DNA from: Syntrophomonas sp.
Lineage (GTDB): Bacteria; Bacillota; Syntrophomonadia; Syntrophomonadales; Syntrophomonadaceae
Direction of reading: 5' to 3'
DNA length: 8,327 nucleotides
Assembly: GCA_028693695.1 (NCBI GenBank)
Contig: JAQUUV010000084.1
Span: 1 to 8,327 of the forward strand
The notes below the pieces were generated by a model. It had not been told where the DNA came from and did no database searches. It worked only from the letters and a program-made list of their open reading frames with translations. Shown here piece by piece: positions 1-5,634 of the stretch. Both the position numbers and the translations under genes were made by a program. How positions within the stretch are numbered: the first letter of the stretch is position 1; each line of letters begins with the position of its first letter.

Positions 1-13
1 AAAACCAAAAACG

Positions 14-21
14 AAAGGAAG
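14..21 (+). promoter_or_regulatory. Ribosome binding site for the 30-932 gene
   Basis: AAAGGAAG lies 8 nt before the ATG at 30. This favours that ATG over the in-frame ATG at 42, which has no better site of its own. Confidence 0.6.
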
Positions 22-29
22 TAGATAGT

Positions 30-932
30 ATGAAAAGAATTATGGCTAACAAAAAGGAATTTCAGAGAATTGCGCTGGAGACCGTTGCGGTAATCGGCGT
101 CTGCGCGCTGGTTTTCGCAGGAATCACACAAGTTGCCTATTCAGCATTAACCAACCAAACCGATACCGTTCCAGCTGCCTACAGCATGCAGGCCTTAAGT
201 GGAAACTCAAGCTCCAGCTTACCGCCTGGCTATATCAAAGCTAATTATATTTTGCAGGTGGGACAGTATTCATCACAACCAACTACCCAGGACATTTCCA
301 AAGAAGATGCCGCCGAACGCGGTGCGCAGGATCTCTGGAAGGTGTTTGGCCTGGATCTGAACGGCAAAACCATCGAAATGACCTACAATAAGGTAACTTC
401 CACACAACCCCGTGCAAATTGGACCGGAATCATCACCATCAGCAAAAACCAATCCTATTGGTTTGGCATAGATGCGGTTACCGGCGAGGTCCGAGGCACC
501 CACCTGGATAAACACTGGAATGAAAATGTAGACATCGGTATGGACACATCCCTTATTAAAAATCACGCGAAATATGACTCCCTTGCCCAAGCGATCGCGG
601 AAAAATGCCAACTCGTACCTGGGAAAGTAGCGTCGGTTGAATACTATGGACAGGGCTATAGTAGCAATCCATCCGGGGCACAAAATGCGGAGGTCAGCAT
701 GCGGGTGAAGTCTGAAAGCGGGCAGCAGGCGCAATTGACTTTCTCCAAACACAACCAGGAGTTTTTGGGGGTTGATTATGATTGCTGGGTGAAAGAGGCT
801 ACGCTTATAGAAGAACAACTGCAAAAAGAACAGCAGAAAGATGATGCAACACAAATCATTATAGATGACCAGAAGATGGAAGGTGCACAGGAAAAATCCG
901 GCTTCTGGCTGAAGGTAACCAGCGAAAGATAA
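30..932 (+). CDS. Membrane-anchored protein with PepSY-like domain, function unknown
   Basis: A 300-residue protein that I cannot assign to a named family. It has a short basic start (K2, R3, K8, K9) and then one hydrophobic segment at about residues 14-40, so it is probably anchored in the membrane with the rest outside. Residues about 89-156 look like a PepSY-type unit: an alanine-rich helix followed by strands ending in YWFGIDAVTGEVRG, the usual closing hairpin motif. Residues about 179-253 may be a second, more divergent copy (helix, then G-K-V-A-S-V-E-Y-Y, then strands). The last 45 residues are charged and rich in E, K and Q. PepSY domains occur in secreted inhibitors, in sporulation protein YpeB and in sensor-associated proteins; nothing here chooses among these. 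The first ATG is preferred because AAAGGAAG lies 8 nt upstream. The gene may belong to an operon entering from the left edge. No clear intrinsic terminator follows it. Confidence 0.8.
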   Translation: MKRIMANKKEFQRIALETVAVIGVCALVFAGITQVAYSALTNQTDTVPAAYSMQALSGNSSSSLPPGYIKANYILQVGQYSSQPTTQDISKEDAAERGAQDLWKVFGLDLNGKTIEMTYNKVTSTQPRANWTGIITISKNQSYWFGIDAVTGEVRGTHLDKHWNENVDIGMDTSLIKNHAKYDSLAQAIAEKCQLVPGKVASVEYYGQGYSSNPSGAQNAEVSMRVKSESGQQAQLTFSKHNQEFLGVDYDCWVKEATLIEEQLQKEQQKDDATQIIIDDQKMEGAQEKSGFWLKVTSER

Positions 933-1014
933 AAAAACGACCTGGCCGATTCATGACTGGCATTTCCCGGATGAATAATGGTGCGGGAAACTTGAACACA
1001 TATTTAAAATTTAG

Positions 1015-1053
1015 AGGCCATCCCAGATGTCTAAACATACATCGGGATGGCCT
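1015..1053 (-). terminator. Hairpin terminator at the end of the two-component remnant
   Basis: A long inverted repeat: AGGCCATCCCAGATGT (1015-1030) pairs with ACATCGGGATGGCCT (1039-1053), with one bulged base and an 8-nt loop. Read on the minus strand it is followed by CTAAATTTTAAATAT, a moderately T-rich tail. On the plus strand what follows is not T-rich. It therefore suits minus-strand transcription best. The stop of the kinase remnant (TAG, 1031-1033) falls in the loop. It is probably the original terminator of the decayed regulator/kinase operon. Confidence 0.6.
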
Positions 1054-1240
1054 CGTGTGCTTTGTGACATTCATCTTTAAAAACACCTTGGGCAAAGCTG
1101 CCGTTTATAGCTGTGTCCAACATATCCCCAATCTTTTCAAGCGTTTTCTTGGTCCTTTGGCGATAAAAGATAATCACAATCGCAGCCACGAATACCGCAG
1201 CAATGGCAAGCCCGATATAGGAGTAATCAAGAGTGTTCAT
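1031..1240 (-). pseudogene. Truncated sensor histidine kinase (N-terminal remnant)
   Basis: The open frame codes for 69 residues: a short outside stretch, one membrane helix (about residues 9-26), a basic RQRTKK stop-transfer, and then LEKIGDMLDTAINGSF. That last stretch resembles the linker just after the membrane helix in a clostridial type of sensor kinase, where 'MLDxAIxGxF' is followed by an FDES-like motif. Here the similarity stops near residue 57. The frame then runs through a short unrelated tail into a hairpin terminator, so dimerisation, phospho-acceptor and ATP-binding domains are all missing. The ATG lies 1 nt after the TGA of a response regulator remnant, the normal regulator-kinase order. 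I infer an internal deletion joining the kinase start to its terminator region. A short functional membrane peptide is possible but less likely. Confidence 0.6.
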
Positions 1241-1241
1241 A

Positions 1242-1340
1242 TCACTTTACCGCCCAGGTGTATCCGATGCCATAGACCGTTTTGATATAGTGCGGCGCAG
1301 ACGGAAGCTTTTCCAATTTATCACGCAGTCTTTAATGTGC
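1242..1340 (-). pseudogene. Response regulator remnant (OmpR-type, last ~30 codons)
   Basis: On the minus strand, the 28 codons ending at the TGA (1242-1244) read LRDKLEKLPSAPHYIKTVYG followed by IGYTWAVK. This is the unmistakable end of an OmpR/PhoB winged-helix DNA-binding domain (recognition-helix end, wing hairpin, 'VYGIGY'). Going upstream, an in-frame TAA at 1332-1334 interrupts it. Shifting frame by one base restores V-H-I (1335-1340 region), as in the common 'VHIxRLRxKL' motif, so a one-base deletion is likely. Beyond about 1340 no further regulator similarity is seen in any frame. The receiver domain and most of the DNA-binding domain are therefore gone. It has no start codon and cannot be functional. 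Confidence 0.75.
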
Positions 1341-1424
1341 ACTAATCCCTTAGAGCGAATGATGGCTTTTTGATTGATGAATAGTTTTTCTCTGATTGAG
1401 AAGAATAATATCGATTTTAATTAT

Positions 1425-1433
1425 AAAAGGAGG
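1425..1433 (+). promoter_or_regulatory. Ribosome binding site deciding the csp3 start
   Basis: AAAAGGAGG is a near-perfect Shine-Dalgarno sequence, 6 nt before the ATG at 1440. It settles the start at 1440 instead of the longer in-frame ATG at 1374, whose extra 22 residues resemble no part of the family. Confidence 0.9.
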
Positions 1434-1439
1434 ATAACC

Positions 1440-1787
1440 ATGACAAATATCCAAACATCAGTAACCAAGTACCAGGCTTGCATCGATGCTTGCTCTAAAT
1501 GCTTACAGGTATGCAACCAATGCTTTAACTCCTGTTTACAGGAACCCGATGCCCACGCACGGGAAAAATGTATCAAAATGCTTAGATTATGTGCTGATGT
1601 ATGCAACTTGGCCGTTCAAACAATGACAATGGATCATTCCGAAGCAAACTATATCTGCAATGTATGCAGGACTATTTGCGATGCCTGTGCTACGGAATGC
1701 AGCATGTTCAAAGATCAACACTGCAAGCAATGTGCAGACGTCTGTCACCAGTGTGCTAACGAATGCGCTAAAATGATGCAAAAATAA
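1440..1787 (+). CDS. csp3: Cytosolic copper storage protein Csp3 (four-helix bundle, DUF326)
   Basis: A 115-residue protein with 19 cysteines (positions 14, 18, 21, 25, 28, 32, 44, 51, 55, 73, 76, 80, 83, 87, 95, 98, 102, 105, 109). They are spaced CxxxC, CxxC and at heptad-like intervals along predicted helices. This is the hallmark of the Csp/DUF326 four-helix bundle proteins, which line the core of the bundle with thiolates and hold many Cu(I) ions. There is no signal peptide, which points to the cytosolic Csp3 type (Bacillus subtilis YhjQ, 108 residues, is a known example), not the exported Csp1 type. Histidines 66, 94 and 103 are candidate entry or surface ligands. The start is fixed by an excellent ribosome binding site. 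The gene stands alone: no copper ATPase, chaperone or CsoR repressor is visible nearby, and a strong terminator follows. The likely role is buffering excess copper or storing it for a cuproenzyme; which of the two cannot be told here. Confidence 0.93.
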   Translation: MTNIQTSVTKYQACIDACSKCLQVCNQCFNSCLQEPDAHAREKCIKMLRLCADVCNLAVQTMTMDHSEANYICNVCRTICDACATECSMFKDQHCKQCADVCHQCANECAKMMQK

Positions 1788-1794
1788 TATTGCT

Positions 1795-1941
1795 TTATAG
1801 AGCCTTATATAAAATTAAGGCTCTTTTTATGCTCCAGTATCCTGATTCCCATAGTCGCTGGATAACCTTAGCCAGTTCATCCCAAGAGGCGTAGTCCTGC
1901 TTGAATATCAGGCAGGTCAGGGCAGCGGCATCTAATAAAAC
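1795..1941 (-). pseudogene. Unidentified coding-like remnant
   Basis: The minus strand reads open from 1941 to a TAA at 1795-1797 with a protein-like composition (VLLDAAALTCLIFKQDYASW, then DELAKVIQRLWESGYW). An in-frame TAG at 1942-1944 precedes it and there is no ATG or ribosome binding site. The last dozen codons coincide with the csp3 terminator, so any true similarity probably ends near the GYW. It is in a different frame from the membrane-protein fragment just upstream. I do not recognise the family. It could be chance, but its amphipathic, tryptophan-containing helix pattern looks like a broken gene. Confidence 0.25.
1799..1828 (+). terminator. Intrinsic terminator of csp3
   Basis: AGAGCCTTA (1799-1807) pairs perfectly with TAAGGCTCT (1816-1824) around an 8-nt AT loop, and TTTTT follows (1824-1828). 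It lies 11 nt after the csp3 stop codon. On the minus strand the tail is poorer in T, so any effect on leftward transcription from the NHLM operon would be weaker. Confidence 0.92.
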
Positions 1942-2288
1942 CTAAATAGGATCGGAAATATAAATGCTACCATTGCTGTCCAGATGAAATAAACATACAG
2001 ATAACCTGTTTGCCATCTTTCTAACTTGATAAAATCACATTTTCTCTTGAATTTAACAACATATAGCCACGCAAGGCCTCCTAAGTTACCTAATAGAATT
2101 AAATTTTCTCCCAAAGCTGCAAGCTTATTAGGGGTGATACCAAAGGCCGATAAGCGGAAAAGTATAGCAGATAAGGCAACCCCATCGATTATGAGAGCTA
2201 TCAGTATTAGGGCTAAATTAAGATAATCAAAACAATGCCTGCCATCTATATAAAAACAATTGATGATATCGTTATTGAAACATTCCAT
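1932..2288 (-). pseudogene. C-terminal fragment of a polytopic membrane protein (DUF4153-like)
   Basis: A 118-residue frame with three membrane segments (about residues 21-46, 58-80 and 95-117). Residues about 34-118 resemble the C-terminal end of large integral membrane proteins that I associate with DUF4153: a 'RLSxFGITPNKLAxLGxNLILL' block, then a loop with 'LERWQTGYL', then a final helix ending 'FPILF'. Those proteins usually have several hundred residues, so most of the protein is absent. The first 20 residues look non-native. The ATG at 2286-2288 lies inside the 3' end of the substrate-binding protein gene with a 17-nt overlap, and no ribosome binding site is seen. It may be transcribed at the end of the NHLM operon, and translational coupling is possible. 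A genuine small membrane protein cannot be ruled out, but a truncated gene fused to the operon end fits better. Confidence 0.5.
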
Positions 2289-3393
2289 CTCTGCAAATCA
2301 AAGCCGGTAGTTTATTTACATCTACTATGATCGCGCCACCTTTTGCAAAGGCCATCTGCCTCCCAATGCCCTGATAGCCAGCCTCTTCATGCATTGCTCC
2401 GGCTATCTTCGCAGGATCGTTTGTATCCAGCCTCACGGCGGTATCTACAACCATCCTGATCATATCATAACCCTGTACTGCCCATATATCTGCCTCTTGG
2501 CCGTATCTCTGCCGGTATTGTGCCTTGAATCCTTTAAGTCTTTCGCTTTCATCAATAACCAGAGTAGAGGGGACCATCATTCCCTCGGCTACTGCTTTAT
2601 TCTCGGCAAGAGCATTAGCCCTGTTAAATATAGGTTCACCAATAACAGCCAGTTTTGTATCTTTAGCCCGCAACATCTTTAAAATATTAAAGGCTTGTTC
2701 AAGCCCATACTGGGAAATTAACACGCCGTCTACGCCTAAAGTTTGCCAGCGTCTGTAAATATTATCAAATGCATTGGCAGAGGCTATTGCTGGCACATAA
2801 TCCACTATTTTGGTTTGCGTATTTAACAGTTTAAGCTCGAAAGCTGTAACCAGTTCCTCCTGTGATTGTTTACCATTGTGATAGACAGCAATTCTTTTAA
2901 AGCCATTTTTCAAGGCATAATCAGCCATAGCTTGACCTAAGTCAGAAGAAGCTGGCACACCACAAAAAATTAACGGGTTATCTTTGGTAAAAAGACTGTC
3001 ATACGCACCATATGGAAACAGGGTCAGCTTTCCGCTCATGGTTAGAATCTCCGCTGTGGTTTTTGAAACGTCGAAATTTTGGAGATTAAAAACCGCAGTT
3101 ACCCTAGTGTCCTCTGCCACCTTGGTGGCTATTTCTACGCCTTTTTCGTAAAGGGCCTGATCGTCGATAACATCAATTTTTGTATTAAAACCCTTACTAG
3201 AATAGTCTTTGTTTACATCCTCTACTGCTAGCTGCACACCATTGATAAACGCACCATCAGCTGTAATCCATGTCGCATCAGCTAGGATTGGAATATAAAT
3301 TTCACGGCCGCCGACTTTCTCCTTATTACTGCATGATATAAAAGTAAGACTTAGTACGATAATAATGCAGATAATCAAAAGTTTTCTCATCAT
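2272..3393 (-). CDS. ABC substrate-binding lipoprotein, branched-chain amino acid/amide type (Peripla_BP_6)
   Basis: A 373-residue protein with a lipoprotein signal: basic start, hydrophobic stretch about 5-19, and a lipobox-like F-I-S-C with Cys21 as the lipidated residue. The mature part has the two-lobed fold of the LivJ/AmiC family. Residues about 31-150 are lobe 1 ('DGAFINGVQLAVEDVN', then 'VIDDQ', then 'FNLQNFDVSKTTAEIL'). Residues about 152-275 are lobe 2 with a hinge return. The C-terminal strand is 'GRQMAFAKGGAIIVDVNKLP'. The length is normal for the family, so it appears intact. Family ligands include leucine-type amino acids, urea, short amides and aromatic acids; the ligand here cannot be read. 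GGGGGG (3396-3401) sits 2 nt before the first ATG and 5 nt before the second (3388-3390), so translation may start at the second methionine. It follows the permease/ATPase gene by 52 nt without a terminator and so is probably cotranscribed with the exporter. No matching LivHMGF import genes are in view. Confidence 0.88.
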   Translation of the reverse strand: MMRKLLIICIIIVLSLTFISCSNKEKVGGREIYIPILADATWITADGAFINGVQLAVEDVNKDYSSKGFNTKIDVIDDQALYEKGVEIATKVAEDTRVTAVFNLQNFDVSKTTAEILTMSGKLTLFPYGAYDSLFTKDNPLIFCGVPASSDLGQAMADYALKNGFKRIAVYHNGKQSQEELVTAFELKLLNTQTKIVDYVPAIASANAFDNIYRRWQTLGVDGVLISQYGLEQAFNILKMLRAKDTKLAVIGEPIFNRANALAENKAVAEGMMVPSTLVIDESERLKGFKAQYRQRYGQEADIWAVQGYDMIRMVVDTAVRLDTNDPAKIAGAMHEEAGYQGIGRQMAFAKGGAIIVDVNKLPALICRDGMFQ

Positions 3394-3445
3394 GACCCCC
3401 CTTTTGTAGGCTAGACCTCATATTTTATCCCGGAAAACGCCTTTG

Positions 3446-5617
3446 CTAGCTAACTTGCCGTTGTGCAAACTCATAAAACAAACCCTTTTTCTCCATAAGC
3501 TCTTCAAAAACTCCCTCTTCGGCAATTTTACCCTTGTCCATAACAATGATTCTGTCACAATTTTTAACAGTTGATAGGCGGTGAGCTATGACAATTCTGG
3601 TACATCCCAGCTGTACCAGACTGTCTGCAACATGCTTCTGGGTAATATTATCCAATGCACTGGTCGCCTCATCGAAAAACAGAATTTTGGGATTTGAGAC
3701 CAGAGCCCTGGCAATGAGCATTCTCTGGCGCTGTCCTCCGGATATGCCGCCGCTGCCCTCGCTGATCGACGTGTGCATCCCCATGGGCATAGCCTTGATG
3801 TCTTCATCTACACCCGCCATGCGGGCTGCCCTCCAAGCATCGTCAAGTGTGCTCCATGGTGAAGCGATGATTATGTTGGAAAATATATCTCCTGAAAAGA
3901 GCTTGCCGTTTTGCAGGGCAACACCAATATTTTGCCGTACCGAACGAACATCCAGAGTTTCCAAATCCGACCCGTTATAATACACTACACCCGCATCTGG
4001 CTTCTCAAAGCCCAGCAGCAACCGCATGAGGGTTGACTTGCCGCAGCCGCTTTTCCCTACTATGGCAATATATTCGCCCGGATTTATTTTCAAGCTTACA
4101 TTATCAAGAATAATTGGCCCATCTTGAGTATAGCGAAATGTGACATTTGATATCTCAATATTTCCAGAAAGCGCAGTAACCATCTGTTTGCTTGGGTCTA
4201 CTTCAGGAATGGCCTCAAAGATCGGTTTAACCATTTCTAGAAGCGGCTTGACGTTCGCGATGGTCATTACCACTTCCGCCAGGGATATAATTGCTCCGCT
4301 AACGGCTCCGTAAGCAATACTAAAAGCAATGTAATCAGATGGGGAGATTTTATTCAGACCGGCAAAATTATAGAGTAATAGTGTTCCCCCTAAGGTAAGG
4401 GCTCCCGCTATTGAATTGTTAAGCCGTAAAAACAGAGGTGGCGAAAAAGTTAATCTACCTTCTTCCTTATACGCCGCTGCCCATTTGGCAAAGGCACGTC
4501 TTTCGGCACCTGCTAACTTCACCTTTTGCAGACCGTTAAACAGCCCAAAAACCAGCCCGCTTATTTTTGCAGACAGATTCATCTGTTTTTGGTATAAATT
4601 TTGCTGCAGCAGACCGGTTAAGATTGTAAAAACAAACATGGTGACAATGACCAATACACCAGGAATAACTAGTGCCGGCGCAAAGCTTTCCATCTGAAAA
4701 ATATAAACAAAGGAAAAGAGAACTGAGAGACCGGTTGTTAAAACTGTATCAGAAAGCATAGAGCAGAGCTGATTAATGCTCATAGCACGGGTACTAAGCT
4801 CCCCTGCCGAAAAATCTTTGAAGAATGCTGCCGGTAATGAAAATATCCTGGCCATAGCCGCACTCTGCACCGAAAGGTTTATTTTGTCTCGCAGCCGAGT
4901 TAAAATCAGACTTCGTGTAATCCCAAACAAAGACGAGCCGATAGCTACCCCAATTAAAAGACCTGCTACGGGGAACACATCGCTTTTGGTTCCGCTGGGA
5001 ATAACGCTGTCAAAAATCTGTTTATTTACAAATGGTGTAAAAAGCCCTAGCAGGCTGACCAATAGGCTGACGCCGAGTACAAGGGCAATATCCGCCCTGG
5101 CAATGGAACGGAGAGCAAATAGGCCCAGGTCAAGCAAATTCAGCTTCTTTGCAGGTAACACGCGATAGAAACAAAATGCGTCGATATCCAACTTAGACGC
5201 TGTTTTGCTGTTGACCTTCACCCGCCTTCCAGATTCCTCATCGTAGAACATATAGCCGGATGGGAAGGCCGGAAGTATAGCTACCGCATCACCTTCTGTA
5301 GTACTACCCAGCAAGACTCCGGTTGTATCCTGCCACCATTTTCCCGTCAATTCTACGCGCCTTCGCATCACCCCAGTTGGGCGCAACATATATTCCAGAC
5401 GAGCATTAAGATCCTCTATTTCTTCTGGTACCCGGGTTATTTTCACCCCGAGAGCGGACAAGACATCATTTATGGCACTCTCGACAAACAGCCCCTTTTT
5501 GTCAACCACCGATTTATCCCTATCATCGCCAATGATGGAAAAAAGGTCAGCAAAGGCGTTATCCATTGCCGTATTATCATTTTCGAGACGTTTTTGAAGC
5601 TGCTCGCTAAATGCCAT
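3446..5617 (-). CDS. NHLM/NHLP-type peptide export ABC transporter, permease/ATPase without peptidase
   Basis: A 723-residue half-transporter. Residues 1-155 form a soluble N-terminal domain without C39 catalytic residues ('LLGSTTEGDAVAILPAFPSGYMFYDEESG' region), as seen in the NHLP export permease/ATPase family. Residues about 165-460 are the six-helix type 1 exporter domain. Residues about 486-720 are the ATPase: Walker A GKSGCGKST (521-529), signature ISGGQ (625-629), Walker B ILFFDE (645-650) and switch His679. All catalytic residues are consensus. The family works with a C39-containing partner, encoded just upstream, probably as a heterodimer pumping RiPP-type peptides across the cytoplasmic membrane. 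The ATG at 5617 has AAGGGGGAG (5623-5631) 5 nt before it, and the preceding gene stops 17 nt upstream. Assignment to the NHLM family rests on the N-terminal domain plus the neighbours; a general peptide exporter of another RiPP type is the alternative. Confidence 0.9.
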   Translation of the reverse strand: MAFSEQLQKRLENDNTAMDNAFADLFSIIGDDRDKSVVDKKGLFVESAINDVLSALGVKITRVPEEIEDLNARLEYMLRPTGVMRRRVELTGKWWQDTTGVLLGSTTEGDAVAILPAFPSGYMFYDEESGRRVKVNSKTASKLDIDAFCFYRVLPAKKLNLLDLGLFALRSIARADIALVLGVSLLVSLLGLFTPFVNKQIFDSVIPSGTKSDVFPVAGLLIGVAIGSSLFGITRSLILTRLRDKINLSVQSAAMARIFSLPAAFFKDFSAGELSTRAMSINQLCSMLSDTVLTTGLSVLFSFVYIFQMESFAPALVIPGVLVIVTMFVFTILTGLLQQNLYQKQMNLSAKISGLVFGLFNGLQKVKLAGAERRAFAKWAAAYKEEGRLTFSPPLFLRLNNSIAGALTLGGTLLLYNFAGLNKISPSDYIAFSIAYGAVSGAIISLAEVVMTIANVKPLLEMVKPIFEAIPEVDPSKQMVTALSGNIEISNVTFRYTQDGPIILDNVSLKINPGEYIAIVGKSGCGKSTLMRLLLGFEKPDAGVVYYNGSDLETLDVRSVRQNIGVALQNGKLFSGDIFSNIIIASPWSTLDDAWRAARMAGVDEDIKAMPMGMHTSISEGSGGISGGQRQRMLIARALVSNPKILFFDEATSALDNITQKHVADSLVQLGCTRIVIAHRLSTVKNCDRIIVMDKGKIAEEGVFEELMEKKGLFYEFAQRQVS

Positions 5618-5622
5618 TAATT

Positions 5623-5632
5623 CTCCCCCTTA
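5623..5632 (-). promoter_or_regulatory. Ribosome binding site of the second ABC gene
   Basis: TAAGGGGGAG on the minus strand lies 5 nt before the ATG at 5617 and within the 17-nt gap after the C39 gene. It is strong enough for independent initiation. Confidence 0.75.
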
Positions 5633-5634
5633 AG

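Larger units (their letters stand above)
933..1439. other. Region between the PepSY-like gene and csp3: gene debris
   Basis: About 500 bases without an intact gene. The stretch 933-1014 holds no recognisable coding sequence; its only structure is a weak 7-bp inverted repeat (963-969 with 984-990) without a T-run. From 1015 to 1340 it holds the terminator, kinase remnant and regulator remnant listed separately. The stretch 1341-1424 is AT-rich and should carry the csp3 promoter, but I could not find a -35/-10 pair with convincing spacing, nor a CsoR-like G/C-rich operator. Confidence 0.6.

Noticed and set aside
963..990. 7-bp inverted repeat (TTTCCCG/CGGGAAA) after the PepSY-like gene
   Set aside because: The loop is 14 nt and no T-run follows on either strand, so I do not call it a terminator.
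953..1285. A 110-codon open frame on the plus strand
   Set aside because: It lies antisense across the terminator, kinase stub and regulator stub, has no ribosome binding site and no protein-like domain pattern. The minus-strand readings match real families.
1374..1439. Possible N-terminal extension of csp3
   Set aside because: The extra 22 residues have no similarity to the family, and the near-perfect Shine-Dalgarno sequence lies inside this stretch, just before the ATG at 1440.
1896..1916. Imperfect palindrome CCTGCTTGAATATCAGGCAGG, considered as an operator or terminator
   Set aside because: It lies within coding-like sequence, has no T-run on either side and no promoter next to it, so it is probably incidental.
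3394..3445. Terminator or promoter between the exporter and the lipoprotein gene
   Set aside because: No hairpin with a T-run and no convincing -35/-10 pair could be found in the 52 nt, so a shared transcript is the simpler reading.
3588..3980. Plus-strand open frame of 130 codons
   Set aside because: It is antisense to the ATPase domain of the second exporter gene, whose motifs are all intact, so it is a shadow of that gene.
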